Of a stretch of DNA of 64,000 nt, positions 44,142 to 54,229 are shown piece after piece. The position numbers and the translations under genes were made by a program. Position 1 is the first letter of the stretch. Every line of letters begins with the position of its first letter. The stretch lies in assembly GCF_020329485.1 (NCBI RefSeq), contig NZ_JAGKJI010000002.1, forward strand, positions 248,001-312,000, in the 5' to 3' direction. The notes beneath the pieces are model-generated. The model worked only from the letters and a program-made list of their open reading frames with translations, ran no database searches and was not told the DNA's origin. This DNA is from Bradyrhizobium cenepequi. GTDB taxonomy: Bacteria; Pseudomonadota; Alphaproteobacteria; Rhizobiales; Xanthobacteraceae.

Positions 44142-45578
44142 TCATGCGCCGGAATGTTGCGGGCGTGCCCGCAACATCTTTAGCAGTGACGGCGCGTACA
44201 ACAGCGCCAGCGCTGTAAGATAGACCACCGCGCCCGCTGCGATGTGCGCAGCGAGCATGGCGGCGCTTCCCGCCTCCGGGAACTCGCGCAGCAGCGCCGC
44301 CATCGCGACGGTCGCCACCGCGATGCGCGCGAGATGTGAAAACGGCAGGGTCAGCCCGAACAGCGAGAAGCCGATGCTGAAACTCGTGGCGGCTGCGGCC
44401 GTCGCGGCGAGAACTGTGGCGCCGGCCGCGCCGGCAAGTCCCCAGTAGCGCAGGCCGACCACGCTCAGGATCACCGTCATGGTGGCGTCGATGGCGGAGA
44501 TCGCCATCATCCAGCGCGTGCGGTTGTGCAGCAGGAAGACCTGGTCGCCGAAATGAGCACGAAGGTTACGGATTGCGCCGGCGAGCGTGGCGAGCGGCAG
44601 CACGCTCAGAGTCGCGTCTTGAAACGGCACCGCGATCAGGAGATGCACAATCTCGAACCGCAGCATGAAGATGCCGGTCAGGCTTGGCGCGAGGATCGCG
44701 ACCAGAAGAGCTGTGTTATCGGCAAGCTGCCGCATCGCCGCCTTGCTGCCGCTTTGTTCCATGCTCTTGACTGCGAGCGGAAAGGCGGCGGCTGTCACCA
44801 GCATGGCGGCAACCGCGGCGGCGCGCTGTCCGAGTCCGTAACCAACGGCGAACAGACCAGCGGCGGCCACGCCCGACATTTCGTTGATGATGAAGCGCGA
44901 GGCATTGAGCCCGACCCAGCCAAGTCCGCCGCCGATGATCAGGGGAACGCCGTAATGCAGGGCGTGCGCAACGATCTCGCGATCGACCGGCCAAAGGCGT
45001 CGGCCGTGGGCCATCTTGGGCAGCACGACCAGCGCGGCGGCGAGTTGGGCGATGGCGTAGCCCGCCAGCGGCCATTCGGCGGACTGGCCGAACAGTTTGA
45101 TCATCACAAGGCCCACGGCGAAACCGACCGCGGGCCCGACCACCTGCTGGATCGTATAGACCCAGATCTGCTGCTGGGCGCGGGCGCGCTCGCCGATATA
45201 TAGGTTGAGCGAACGCGTGACCACGTAGGCGATGGCGGCAAGCAGCATGCCGAAGTGCGCGTCGGGGGAAATGACGAGGCGCAGCACGACGACGACGACG
45301 AGGCTCTGCAGCAGGACCGACGCCAGCAGCACCGCATTTTCAGTGCGGTAGAAGCGCGGTGCCTCGCCATCCCGATAGCGGCCGGAAAAGCGCAGTGCGT
45401 ATTGCGACCACCAGGCAAGGAAGGCGATCTGCAGAAATTCGTGCGTGGCGGTAACCAGTGTGATGATGCCCAGCGTGTGATCGTTGACCACATGGGTCCA
45501 CACGATCATAGCGATCAGCTGGAACAGCGGTCCGACGAACTGCGCAGGAAGATAGAGCAGGGTGTGGCGCAGCAGCAT
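44142..45578 (-). CDS. Polysaccharide flippase (Wzx/GumJ-like)
   Basis: The 478-residue inner-membrane protein has about 12-14 hydrophobic segments. Typical MATE/PST flippase features are visible, such as LLRHTLLYLPAQFVGPLFQL at the start and VGYGLGQRAAAVAAMLVTAA. It would move the lipid-linked repeat unit to the periplasm. It is the last gene of the long minus-strand EPS operon, two bases after the acyltransferase, and converges on the GH10 gene. Confidence 0.88.
   Translation of the reverse strand: MLLRHTLLYLPAQFVGPLFQLIAMIVWTHVVNDHTLGIITLVTATHEFLQIAFLAWWSQYALRFSGRYRDGEAPRFYRTENAVLLASVLLQSLVVVVVLRLVISPDAHFGMLLAAIAYVVTRSLNLYIGERARAQQQIWVYTIQQVVGPAVGFAVGLVMIKLFGQSAEWPLAGYAIAQLAAALVVLPKMAHGRRLWPVDREIVAHALHYGVPLIIGGGLGWVGLNASRFIINEMSGVAAAGLFAVGYGLGQRAAAVAAMLVTAAAFPLAVKSMEQSGSKAAMRQLADNTALLVAILAPSLTGIFMLRFEIVHLLIAVPFQDATLSVLPLATLAGAIRNLRAHFGDQVFLLHNRTRWMMAISAIDATMTVILSVVGLRYWGLAGAAGATVLAATAAAATSFSIGFSLFGLTLPFSHLARIAVATVAMAALLREFPEAGSAAMLAAHIAAGAVVYLTALALLYAPSLLKMLRARPQHSGA
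44154..44177 (+). terminator. Perfect hairpin inside the 3' end of wzx
   Basis: ATGTTGCGGG-CGTG-CCCGCAACAT is a 10 bp stem with a 4-base loop, starting 20 bp after the GH10 stop on the plus strand. It lies within the last codons of the opposing flippase gene. It is followed by CTTTAG rather than a run of T, so efficiency is uncertain. Confidence 0.5.
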
Positions 45579-45580
45579 CG

Positions 45581-46630
45581 TTAGGCTCCAAGCCAGCGAG
45601 CAACGCGTGCGGAGGAGAATTGCCTGACCGCGCCGAGCGCGGCGATGCTGACGATGGCCGTCAGTCCGAAGGTGACTGCAAAACTCGCGGCCGAGCCGAA
45701 CTGGCGCAATCCGGCATGGTCGCGCAACAACATCACGATGAAGATGTGCCAGAGATAGATGAAATAGCTGCCCGAGCCGAGGCTCGCGAGCCAGGGTGCG
45801 TTCGGCTGCAGCACAAGCAAAGCAAGGCTGAACAGCGCCGCATAGAGGAAGAACGCCGTCGAGTCGTAGACCGCGGCATCGCCGATTCCGGACAGGCGGA
45901 CGGCCAGATACAGCAAATAGGCGAGCAGCATGGCAGCGACAAGGATTGCGCGCATGTTCCGCGCGGTTGCGCCGGCCAAAGTGACCGTCAGTGCGCCGAG
46001 CGCCACGAACGAAAACCAGAAGGGTATGTTGCGCATCCGCACTTCATCGACGAAAGATTCGACAAAGCCGAGGCGGAACAGCAGGGGATCGAGGTAGCTT
46101 CCGGCGACAAGCCCGAAACCGATCGCAATGGCGAGCAGGATTGTCATCCGCAGTTCCGTGTCGTGCCGGTCAGAACCAGCGGCAGCATAGATCAGCCACA
46201 GTACGACGGTGCAACCGACATAGACGAACACGTAGTAGTACACGAAGACATAAGCCAGCACGAATCGCGCCGCCGTCGTGGTTACGCGATGATCCATCGC
46301 GGGATTGTGCAGGGCCATATAGAGGTAGGCGGCGGCGAAGGCAACGGCATAGGGGATCATTGCCGCTTTCAGTCGCTTGAGCAGCGGTACGCGTCCGGCC
46401 CGCGCGGTCAGATAGCCGGACGCGAACAGGAATATGGGTACGCAGGGCCGCAGCGCCGCATCGATCGTTTTTGTCCAGGCGAGATCGAGCGGCTGTGGCA
46501 GCGAATGGATCCCGATCACCATCAGGATGGCAACGCCTCGCATGGTGTCGATCACCGCGTCGCGACTCTTCGCCCGCACGCCTGTGGGTGCGTGAACGAC
46601 GTCCGCCTGTGCCGATGCCGCGAGTGTCAT
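45581..46630 (-). CDS. Acyltransferase 3 family protein (GumF/G-like)
   Basis: The 349-residue protein has about ten membrane helices and the AT3 motifs RGVAILMVIGIHSLP, VPIFLFASGYL and YFIYLWHIFIVM. These inner-membrane proteins acetylate or otherwise acylate sugars of surface polymers. I use the ATG at 46630, which shares one base with the stop of the upstream acyltransferase (TGATG). An earlier open frame reads through the opposite-frame gene and is not credible. Confidence 0.88.
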   Translation of the reverse strand: MTLAASAQADVVHAPTGVRAKSRDAVIDTMRGVAILMVIGIHSLPQPLDLAWTKTIDAALRPCVPIFLFASGYLTARAGRVPLLKRLKAAMIPYAVAFAAAYLYMALHNPAMDHRVTTTAARFVLAYVFVYYYVFVYVGCTVVLWLIYAAAGSDRHDTELRMTILLAIAIGFGLVAGSYLDPLLFRLGFVESFVDEVRMRNIPFWFSFVALGALTVTLAGATARNMRAILVAAMLLAYLLYLAVRLSGIGDAAVYDSTAFFLYAALFSLALLVLQPNAPWLASLGSGSYFIYLWHIFIVMLLRDHAGLRQFGSAASFAVTFGLTAIVSIAALGAVRQFSSARVARWLGA

Positions 46631-47739
46631 CAGGCGATCTCCCGCTGCGGGACCGGTGCCGCTACGGCCTTTGCGAAGCGGCGGTCGTAGAGATCGGTCA
46701 GATAGCGCCGGACCGGCGTCTCGAAATATCGGTAGGAGAACACGCTGGCGATGCCGAGGACGGTGACCGACACGGGTGCCAGGATCAGCTTGGCCTCTGG
46801 AGAGGCGAAGAGGGCCAGACGCGAATCCAAAGTGATGATGATGGTCGCGATAGGCATGTGCAGCATATAGCTGGCATAGGTCAACGGTGCCAAGCGATCG
46901 AGCTTGAGCATCGATAACAACGTATCGCGGCCGCGGCAGTCGAGTTGGATCGCAAGTACGGCGATGACGTAGACAGCAACGAGCGCAGCCATTGGCGTTA
47001 GCCACGAGCCGAACAGGATGAACGCGCCGAGCGTCGAGATCAGCGCGCCGCGCGTTGTGGGCCAGCGCGCGATCTGATCGCGGTAGACGGAACAGGCAAT
47101 GCCGAGGCTGAATGCGGGAACCGCACGGAAGGCGCCACCCTCGTTGATCCACTCGGGCCACGGCAAGGTGTCGTTGGTCGCCGCCCAAATGCTGTTGGCG
47201 AGCGCAGACACCGCCACGAGTGCGATGATTAACGTCTTGCGCCGCAATGTGATCGCAACGATCAGCGGAAACAGCAGATAGCAGAATATTTCCGCCGATA
47301 GAGACCAGCTCGGGAAATTGAACGTCAATCGTTCGCCAACGAAAGCATGCAGCAACAGGAACTGGGCCGGCAGATCGGAGAACGAATAGCGCGCGGGATT
47401 GTCCGTATGCGCCATGCCGAACGAGAGCGCGAGAGCGATACAGATATAGAATGCCAGCGTGGCCAGGTGCAGGGGATAGATGCGGGCGATGCGCCGCCAC
47501 AGGAAGCGTCCGATCGCAGGGCCGTCACCGACGTCGTCAAAATATTGACGTGCGATAACGAAGCCGGAGACCACGAAGAACAGGTCCACGAACAGATTGA
47601 AATGCCAGACATGGGCGATCATCAAGCGCCCGACGGCGAGTTCCTTGAAGTAATCGGAATAGTGCAGGACCACCACGGCGCAGGCTGCGATGATCCGCAG
47701 GCTGTCGAGGTGCCGCATCGCGTTGATGGTCGTGCGCAA
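46630..47739 (-). CDS. Acyltransferase 3 family protein (GumF/G-like)
   Basis: The 369-residue multi-pass membrane protein has the AT3 signature (LDSLRIIAACAVVVLHYS, LFVDLFFVVSGFVIARQYF, PSWSLSAEIFCYLLFP) and ends in YFETPVRRYL. It is similar in size to xanthan GumF and GumG. Together with the neighbouring copy it would add two acyl groups to the repeat unit. Gaps to its neighbours are 3 bp and a one-base overlap. Confidence 0.9.
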   Translation of the reverse strand: MRTTINAMRHLDSLRIIAACAVVVLHYSDYFKELAVGRLMIAHVWHFNLFVDLFFVVSGFVIARQYFDDVGDGPAIGRFLWRRIARIYPLHLATLAFYICIALALSFGMAHTDNPARYSFSDLPAQFLLLHAFVGERLTFNFPSWSLSAEIFCYLLFPLIVAITLRRKTLIIALVAVSALANSIWAATNDTLPWPEWINEGGAFRAVPAFSLGIACSVYRDQIARWPTTRGALISTLGAFILFGSWLTPMAALVAVYVIAVLAIQLDCRGRDTLLSMLKLDRLAPLTYASYMLHMPIATIIITLDSRLALFASPEAKLILAPVSVTVLGIASVFSYRYFETPVRRYLTDLYDRRFAKAVAAPVPQREIA

Positions 47740-47742
47740 ATT

Positions 47743-48816
47743 TCAGATCCGCTTCGGGTTGACCTGGCCGGAGTCGAGGGGGTGAGCAGCAAGGCGCGAG
47801 ATCAGATCGATCACCGCCTCGCGGTCGCGGTAGGCAAGCGCGTTCCAGCGACCAAGATTCTGCTCGGCAAGCGCGACATAGCGTGCCCGCCAATTCTGGA
47901 TCGAGAGTGTGGCGACAATCTGCGCTGCCGCTGCGGCGGGGTCGGCGGGATTGATGAAGATGCCGGATGCATCAAGCACCTCGCGGAAAATCGGCGCATC
48001 GGGTGCTGCGATCGGCAGCCCGGCATATTGTGCCTCGAGCAAAGGCAGGCCGAGCCCTTCGTCATGCGACGTGCAGACGAAGAGGTCCGCCGTATCAAGC
48101 AGTTCCCTGACGCGTTCGGTGGGCTGATAATCATGCAGCGTAACGCCTGGCATGGCTTCCAGCGCTTGCCAGTCATCGCCCCAGCCGCGCCGGCCGACGA
48201 TATGCAGCGTGGCATCGGCAAAACCCCTCTCGCGCAGCGCCGCAACGAGCGCGCCGGCTGCCTTGAAATTCTTGCGCGGCTCCACGGTGCCGAGTGCGAC
48301 CAGCCGCAGCGGGCGCGGCGTGGTCGTGCGCCCCGCGCGCTTGTCTGACTGCAGCCCGAACACGTTGCGTACGGAGGGGCGGTACAGCGTGATCTCGGCA
48401 TCGGATCGCGTGTGGGCGGCGATTCGGCGCCTCGTATCATTGGAATTGGCAAGGAAGCGGGGATAGTGCCGCAGCGCCAGCTTGAAGGGACGCGCCATAT
48501 ACAGACGGGCGCGCGCATTGAGTTCCGAAGGTCGCGTGACCAGGAAATCGTCGTGGATGTAGGGCAGTACGCGCGAGGCGAACGGCAGCAGAAGCGGGCT
48601 CGGCGGAAATCCGGGGCAAAGCAGCATCGCCGAGGAAGTCGCAAGCCGTAGCGGCAAGCCAAAGGTCTGCGTCGTCACCATCTGCCGCGTGCCGCGTGCG
48701 GTGACCGGCATCACATTGAGCGGAGCGAGTGCGGTCGCGGAAAACAGTTCGAGCGTGATGCGCTCGAGCCCGGTGACATGACGTCCGAGATGGGTGTTGT
48801 CGACGTAGATGTCCAT
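47743..48816 (-). CDS. Glycosyltransferase, GT4-type
   Basis: The 357-residue protein has an N-terminal MDIYVDNTHLGRHVTGLERI, then a donor domain with LVALGTVEPRKNFKAAG, LHIVGRRGWGDDW and SHDEGLGLPLLEAQYAGLPI. The annotated start at 48816 is supported by conserved-looking MDIYVDNTHLG. A longer open frame upstream overlaps the polymerase gene in another frame. It lies between polymerase and acyltransferase genes in the long operon. Donor unknown. Confidence 0.88.
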   Translation of the reverse strand: MDIYVDNTHLGRHVTGLERITLELFSATALAPLNVMPVTARGTRQMVTTQTFGLPLRLATSSAMLLCPGFPPSPLLLPFASRVLPYIHDDFLVTRPSELNARARLYMARPFKLALRHYPRFLANSNDTRRRIAAHTRSDAEITLYRPSVRNVFGLQSDKRAGRTTTPRPLRLVALGTVEPRKNFKAAGALVAALRERGFADATLHIVGRRGWGDDWQALEAMPGVTLHDYQPTERVRELLDTADLFVCTSHDEGLGLPLLEAQYAGLPIAAPDAPIFREVLDASGIFINPADPAAAAAQIVATLSIQNWRARYVALAEQNLGRWNALAYRDREAVIDLISRLAAHPLDSGQVNPKRI

Positions 48817-48836
48817 ACGATGTCCTGACGCCAGAA

Positions 48837-50213
48837 TTACGCGGGAACGGGCCGGTAACGCCGTTGGGCGACGGCAGGCGGAGGGGATGTCCGCCGATAT
48901 CCCTCGCGCGGCAGCAGCACGGTGATCAGGACGATGAACTGTGCAAGCTGGATGTTCTTGGACGAGAAGCTCACCGAGCTTGCAGCGATCGTCAACATCA
49001 GCAGCAGCATCGCCCAGACGCTGCGGTTGGCGCGCCTGATGATCTCGGTGAAGAGGCAGGCAAGTCCGATCGTCAGTGCCGCGGTGTGGATGATGCCGAA
49101 CTGAGCGATGCAGGAGATCCAGAAATTCTCGATGCCATAACCGAGACCGAGCTGGCTCTGCAGTGAAGTCACCCGGACCGGATTGGGCCCGAGGAGCAAC
49201 TCTCTCCAATCGAAATACGATAACAGGTGGAAGGTGGCATAGCGCGCCAGCGTGCTGCCCTTGTCGGAGGAGAAGCGCAGCAGCATCTTGTCGAAGATGC
49301 CGAGGTCGAGCGCCGCAAACCCGACCGCGCCCGCCACGAACAGAAAGCAGATCGCGAGGATCGCGGCCGAGAGCGGGATGCGCTTGCCCTGCAGCATGCG
49401 CAGCATCTCGAAGGCGAGAAGCAGTCCCATCACGATCAGCACGGTCACCAGCGCGGTCCGACCACCGAACGCCATCAGCGAAGCCAGGCTGAAGGCGATC
49501 AGCGGCACCCGTATCAGGATTTGAGGGCAGAGCGCCGGGCGCAGCAGCAAGGCCAGCACATAGCCGCCGACGACGCCCGATGCCGTGAGGGGATGGCCGA
49601 GAAAGGCCGAGGCGCGCCATTCGCCGAGGACGACGATGTCGCCCATGGTCAGCGGAATCAGGCGGTGACCCGAGAAATACTCATAGTAGCCGACCAGGAT
49701 ATTGATCAGAATCGTGACATGGACCGCCCACACCAGCGGCCGTCGTTGTGACGGCGAGAGCTGCCAGATCGCAAGGCACAGCACGACCGGCAGCAGGAAC
49801 GTGTCGAAGATCACTGTGAACGGCCGTTCCAGCACGAACATCTGCACCAGCAGGAACAACCAGCACGCCATATAGAACAGCAGAAGCTTCGCCTCCGAGA
49901 ACATCCGGTCGATCTCGCCGATCGGTCCGCGGCTGCGCATCAGCAGCAGGAAAAAGGCGAGGAACGTAAGGTATGTCGCCGGATGCAGCTTCTCGTAGAA
50001 ATTCCCGCCTGCCGTCAGATAGTGGATCTTGAAGTTGGTGAGCATGCCGGCCGAGAGCATGAACATCGCGACGATCGCGAGCAGAAGAAACCCCGTCGCC
50101 AGCCACTCGACAAACGTGTCGAACGCCATCGCACGCGTCTGCGCTCCGGACGGCACGCGCGACGCCGCGCCGGGCAGGCCCACAGGCTGGCTGGCGAAGC
50201 CGCGGACGTTCAC
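48837..50213 (-). CDS. O-antigen ligase/polymerase-type membrane protein (Wzy/GumE-like)
   Basis: The 458-residue protein has about 12 hydrophobic segments and a large periplasmic loop (GHRLIPLTMGDIVVLGEWRA to FLGHPLTASGVVGGY) typical of Wzy-like polymerases. It would join repeat units on the outer face of the inner membrane. The GTG start overlaps the stop of the co-polymerase gene (GTGA, 50210-50213). Polymerases vary greatly in sequence, so assignment rests on topology and position. Confidence 0.82.
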   Translation of the reverse strand: MNVRGFASQPVGLPGAASRVPSGAQTRAMAFDTFVEWLATGFLLLAIVAMFMLSAGMLTNFKIHYLTAGGNFYEKLHPATYLTFLAFFLLLMRSRGPIGEIDRMFSEAKLLLFYMACWLFLLVQMFVLERPFTVIFDTFLLPVVLCLAIWQLSPSQRRPLVWAVHVTILINILVGYYEYFSGHRLIPLTMGDIVVLGEWRASAFLGHPLTASGVVGGYVLALLLRPALCPQILIRVPLIAFSLASLMAFGGRTALVTVLIVMGLLLAFEMLRMLQGKRIPLSAAILAICFLFVAGAVGFAALDLGIFDKMLLRFSSDKGSTLARYATFHLLSYFDWRELLLGPNPVRVTSLQSQLGLGYGIENFWISCIAQFGIIHTAALTIGLACLFTEIIRRANRSVWAMLLLMLTIAASSVSFSSKNIQLAQFIVLITVLLPREGYRRTSPPPAVAQRRYRPVPA

Positions 50214-52528
50214 CGCGCCGCTCCGGGGCTGAGGCTCGCAGTTGCGTATGGCTTGAGATAGGCGGAGCTGCGGTAGTAGTCGTAGAATTGCAGACGGCTG
50301 AGGTCGACGCGGGTCAATACGGTGCCGAGGATGCGGTCCCGAACCGGCGACAACAGATCGATGGTGTGGGTCAGGACCTCGCGCGGGGTCTGATCCCAGG
50401 CCAGCGCCAGAATGATGCGGTCCGCAAGCTCGGCCAGCGCCCGGCCGTCAACCAGCGGCACCAGCGGCGGCGAGTCGATGATGATCAGTTCGTAGCGATG
50501 ACGCAGATGATCGAGCACGTCGACGATGCGGTCGGAGAACATCAGCTCAGTGATGATCTCGGCCTGCTTGACCGCAGTCGACGGCAGCACGGACAGGCCG
50601 GTGCTTTCATCGGTCAGGATAGCCTGCTCAATGGCCGCGCGGCCCAGGGCCACGTCCAGAAGCCCGATGTCGGCGCGCGGGCAGAGCGAGCGGGTGAGTT
50701 GCGGGTTGCGGAGATCGCCGTCGATCAGAAGCGTCCGGATGCCGAGCGTCGCCAGCGACTGCGCCAGATTGCCGGCGAGCGTGGTCTTGCCTTCACTGTC
50801 GAGGGCGGAGGTAACGAGCACGACCCTGACCGGCTGCATCCGCATCGTCCGTTGCAGTGCCAGGCGCACGGAGCGAATTGCTTCGGCGAAGAATGTGGCG
50901 GGTTCGTCGATCGCATAGCGTATCAGGGGCGGCTGCAAGGCGGCCGGCAACAGCTTGATCGTCTTCGGATCGTGATTTTCGAGCTCGCGTCGTCCGCGTC
51001 GTCGCGCGAGTCCTGCAAGTTCCCTCGTGCCGATCAACGGCACCGCAGCCAGCGCCGGCACGCCAGATACTGATTCCGCCTGCTCCAGCGTCTTGATGCG
51101 GCCGTCGAGGTAGTCGGCGCCAAAGGCGAGTACGGTGCCCAAACCGAGGCCGAGCATCCCGGCAAGACCAAGGATCAGCATGCTTTTCGGCCAGGAGGGA
51201 CGGATCGGGACGCTGGCCTTGGTCACCACCCGCGAGTCCGGCAGCTCCAGGCTCTCCTGCGAGGTCGTTTCCTTGGAGCGCGCCAGATAGGATTCATAGA
51301 GCGTGCGGTTGGCCTCGGCCTCGCGCTGCAGCTCATGCAGCCGCACCTGCGCCTGACCGGACGTATTGGACACGTTCTGCAACTGCTCCAGGCTCTGGCT
51401 GAGCGAATTCTCGCGGGAGAGCGCCACGTCGTAGTCGTGCTTGGTGCTCTCGAGGATGCGCTTGATTTCCTCGTTGATCAGCCGCTGCGTATCCTTGAGC
51501 TGTGCACGCACATTGGTGACGAGCGGGTGTCGCGCGCCGTATTTGCTGGAGAGATCGGCCTCATTCTTGGCGATGTCGGCATACTGCGTGCGCAATTTCG
51601 TGATCATGTCCGACGAAATTGCAGCATTGATGCCGCCGGGATCGCCGCCCGACTTGGCGGTCTGCTGCACCTGGTCGTATTTGGCGCGCGCCTCCGCGGT
51701 CTGCACCCGCGCCGCGATCAGCTTGTTGTTGAGTTCGGTGATCTGCTGATCGTTGACGGTTACGCCCTGCGACACGGTCAGATTGTTGGCGGAGCGAAAA
51801 TCCTCGACCGCCTTCTCGGAGGTGACGACCCTCGCCTTGAGATCGTTGATCTGGCCGTTGAGCCAGTTCGCGGCGATGCGGGTCGCGTCATTCTTGGCGC
51901 GGACCTGGTCGTCGAAATAGGCGTCCGCGAGCGCGTTGGCGATCAGAGCGGCCTTCGACGGCGATTCCGAGCTGACATTGATGTCGACAAGGAAGGTTGT
52001 GCCTTGCCGCGCCACCTTCAAGCGCTTCTGCAGGATATCGATCGAACGCGCACGCGCAGCGTCTTGAGGATTCGCCGCACCCTTGGGCGCGGACGCGGCG
52101 AACAGCCGCTTGATCGGATCGAGGAGACCCGGTGTCGGGATGAATTCCGGGTCCTCCGTGAGCTTCAGCCGGCGGACCACCCGATCCAGGATAGCGACCG
52201 ACTGGATCAGCAAGGCCTGGCTTTCGATGGTTGCATCATCGGTGCCATAGTTCGAAAGCGCGGTCTGGCTATTCGTCTCGACAGCCGCGGCACGGCGTGG
52301 ATCGACCAGCACGGTGGAGGTCGCCGTATATAATGTAGTGGCCAGAAGACAGAAGGTCAGCGCGAGCGCGACCAGCACCACAGGCGGCAGAATGACGAAC
52401 TTGTAGCGGCGGCGCAGGATGCGCCCCATCTCGCGCAGATCGACGGTCGGAGGCTGCCAACGGGGCGCCGCAGGTTCGGTGGCCTCTTCCGGGGGGCGAG
52501 CCAAGTGCTCAGAACTGCGTTGTAACAT
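50210..52528 (-). CDS. Polysaccharide co-polymerase fused to tyrosine autokinase (GumC/Wzc/ExoP-like)
   Basis: The 772-residue protein has an N-terminal Wzz domain with a first helix at about 42-64 (ILPPVVLVALALTFCLLATT), a coiled-coil periplasmic part, a GNVR-like second helix region near 440-465 (KSMLILGLAGMLGLGLGTVL), and a BY-kinase with Walker A LVTSALDSEGKTTLAGN, A' TLLIDGDLRNPQ and B LIIIDSPPLVPLVDG. The C-terminus has a tyrosine cluster (Tyr749, 751, 752, 757, 761). It controls chain length by reversible phosphorylation. It overlaps the beta-barrel gene by 20 bp. Confidence 0.92.
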   Translation of the reverse strand: MLQRSSEHLARPPEEATEPAAPRWQPPTVDLREMGRILRRRYKFVILPPVVLVALALTFCLLATTLYTATSTVLVDPRRAAAVETNSQTALSNYGTDDATIESQALLIQSVAILDRVVRRLKLTEDPEFIPTPGLLDPIKRLFAASAPKGAANPQDAARARSIDILQKRLKVARQGTTFLVDINVSSESPSKAALIANALADAYFDDQVRAKNDATRIAANWLNGQINDLKARVVTSEKAVEDFRSANNLTVSQGVTVNDQQITELNNKLIAARVQTAEARAKYDQVQQTAKSGGDPGGINAAISSDMITKLRTQYADIAKNEADLSSKYGARHPLVTNVRAQLKDTQRLINEEIKRILESTKHDYDVALSRENSLSQSLEQLQNVSNTSGQAQVRLHELQREAEANRTLYESYLARSKETTSQESLELPDSRVVTKASVPIRPSWPKSMLILGLAGMLGLGLGTVLAFGADYLDGRIKTLEQAESVSGVPALAAVPLIGTRELAGLARRRGRRELENHDPKTIKLLPAALQPPLIRYAIDEPATFFAEAIRSVRLALQRTMRMQPVRVVLVTSALDSEGKTTLAGNLAQSLATLGIRTLLIDGDLRNPQLTRSLCPRADIGLLDVALGRAAIEQAILTDESTGLSVLPSTAVKQAEIITELMFSDRIVDVLDHLRHRYELIIIDSPPLVPLVDGRALAELADRIILALAWDQTPREVLTHTIDLLSPVRDRILGTVLTRVDLSRLQFYDYYRSSAYLKPYATASLSPGAAR

Positions 52529-53936
52529 TCAATCCCACCAGGTGTTTGTCGTAGCTGAAGGTCGAGACGTTGCTTTCGCGCGACGTGAAGCGGTAGTAGA
52601 CCGCGATCGCGGCGAAACGATTCAGCAGATATTTGACGCGGGCATCGGAGGTGGTGACTTGATCCTTGCGCACCTGCCCGAAGAAGCGGTCGCTCTCATA
52701 GGCGCCGGCAAGCGAAACGATGACGTTGCGGCGCAGCTCATAGTCCAGCCCGAGCTGAACGGCGTTGGCGAGCACGCCGGTCGCGCTGGTATCGGACGTC
52801 TGGGTCACCAATTGCTCGGCGTTGAAGTGAACGTCGATCATCCGCGTCGGGCTCCAGGTCAGCCGGGCGCGATAGGTCGGGCCTTCGATCGTGCCGATGG
52901 TCGGATCGACGAAGCGTTGCTGCACATAGCCGACGCCGAATTCGCCGGTGATCAGACGGGTCAGTCCGATGGTGACGCCGGTGAGTGCACGATAGCCCTG
53001 GGAATCCAGTGGCGCACCTGGAAGGCCGCGGAGGTCGCGCACATTGCCCTCGGCGCCGGCGAACCAGCCGAGGGTTTCGGAAAACGCGTAATCGATCCGG
53101 CTGTGCAGCGCGTAGATCTGGCCGTCGCGGGCGTCCTGGCTGATGATGGTCCCGTTCTGCGCGCGGGTCGACCCAAAGTCGTAGGAATCGGTGCTGAATC
53201 CAACCGACGTGGTCAGCCGGTTGAATTCTTTGCGGAAGGTCACATCGCCTGAGTACCAATTATAAGGTGTCGGTGCGATGGCGTTGGCGGGCGAACTCAG
53301 CGAGCCGACGCCCTCGTTGAAATGTGCGACCTGGAAGCTGGTCAGCAGCGCCATGTCATGGGCGATGTCGATCCAGCCATTGCCCTTCAGGCTGGCATTG
53401 GTCTGGTTGAGACTGGAGTTCTGCTTGTAGACCGTCTCCTGGGCATCGAGCTTGAGGTCGATGCCGTGCCGCTCCCAGAGTGTATGGGCGCGCAGCGACG
53501 GCTCGACCACCGCCGCGAAGTCACCGCGAATGTCGGTATTCGACGCGAACACGTTGCTGTCGAAGAAGCCGCCGGTGATCAGCGACGGATTGAACATCCA
53601 GGAGCCCGAACGAATGCCCACAGGCTCATAGCCAGGCTGCAGGCGGCCTTTCACGGGCGTGTCCTCCGGCGGGATGTCCTCACGGGTGTCAGGATCAGTC
53701 AGCTTGGGTAACGGGGATGGCTCGAAGATCTGCTGCGCATTCCATGGCGGTGCCACCTCCAAATTTGGCCAGGGGAGCACCTGCGCATTCGCCGGTGATC
53801 CAAATCCAAGGACAATCGCAGTCACCAGCGCGGGTACGATCTTCAGTCCGCGGCGACCGAACGCGACGACCGAACGGGTTTGCGACCCACTCGTTCCAAG
53901 CGCGTTCAACCAGCCAAATGCAGTGGTGCGTTCCAT
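52509..53936 (-). CDS. Outer-membrane beta-barrel protein of EPS locus (BBP2-like)
   Basis: The 475-residue protein has a signal peptide ending in GSPANA, a proline-rich segment (PWPNLEVAPPWNAQQI) and then many amphipathic strands to a C-terminal phenylalanine (LVGLNVTTQF), as in outer-membrane barrels. The start at 53936 (MERTTAFGW) has AAGGGA upstream. It is encoded between the OPX and co-polymerase genes. I infer that it forms the outer-membrane pore for the polymer. Confidence 0.85.
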   Translation of the reverse strand: MERTTAFGWLNALGTSGSQTRSVVAFGRRGLKIVPALVTAIVLGFGSPANAQVLPWPNLEVAPPWNAQQIFEPSPLPKLTDPDTREDIPPEDTPVKGRLQPGYEPVGIRSGSWMFNPSLITGGFFDSNVFASNTDIRGDFAAVVEPSLRAHTLWERHGIDLKLDAQETVYKQNSSLNQTNASLKGNGWIDIAHDMALLTSFQVAHFNEGVGSLSSPANAIAPTPYNWYSGDVTFRKEFNRLTTSVGFSTDSYDFGSTRAQNGTIISQDARDGQIYALHSRIDYAFSETLGWFAGAEGNVRDLRGLPGAPLDSQGYRALTGVTIGLTRLITGEFGVGYVQQRFVDPTIGTIEGPTYRARLTWSPTRMIDVHFNAEQLVTQTSDTSATGVLANAVQLGLDYELRRNVIVSLAGAYESDRFFGQVRKDQVTTSDARVKYLLNRFAAIAVYYRFTSRESNVSTFSYDKHLVGLNVTTQF

Positions 53937-54229
53937 AATCCATCCCTTGCGGGAACTCTGGAGACGGCGAAATCGCGAGGTCCGGTTACCCGTGCTCACA
54001 AAGTCACCGCGGATTGCCCATCGACATGGCAATCCTTGCACTTATTACGCGCGCACTACGGAGCATTGCTGGTTCGATCAGAGAACATCTTCCCAACGTG
54101 CGTCGCGGGAAAAGGTTTTCTGCATTGCAAAATAATACCCACCGCAAATCGACGACACTATGGCAGTGCGCATGACGTAAATGTTTACGCGCGTGATTTG
54201 CGAGCGAGATTGCTCCGTCGAACGAGCAC

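Noticed and set aside
45581..47500. A single 639-residue acyltransferase
   Set aside because: The N-terminal 290 codons are antisense-like sequence in another frame of the second acyltransferase; the real start is at 46630.
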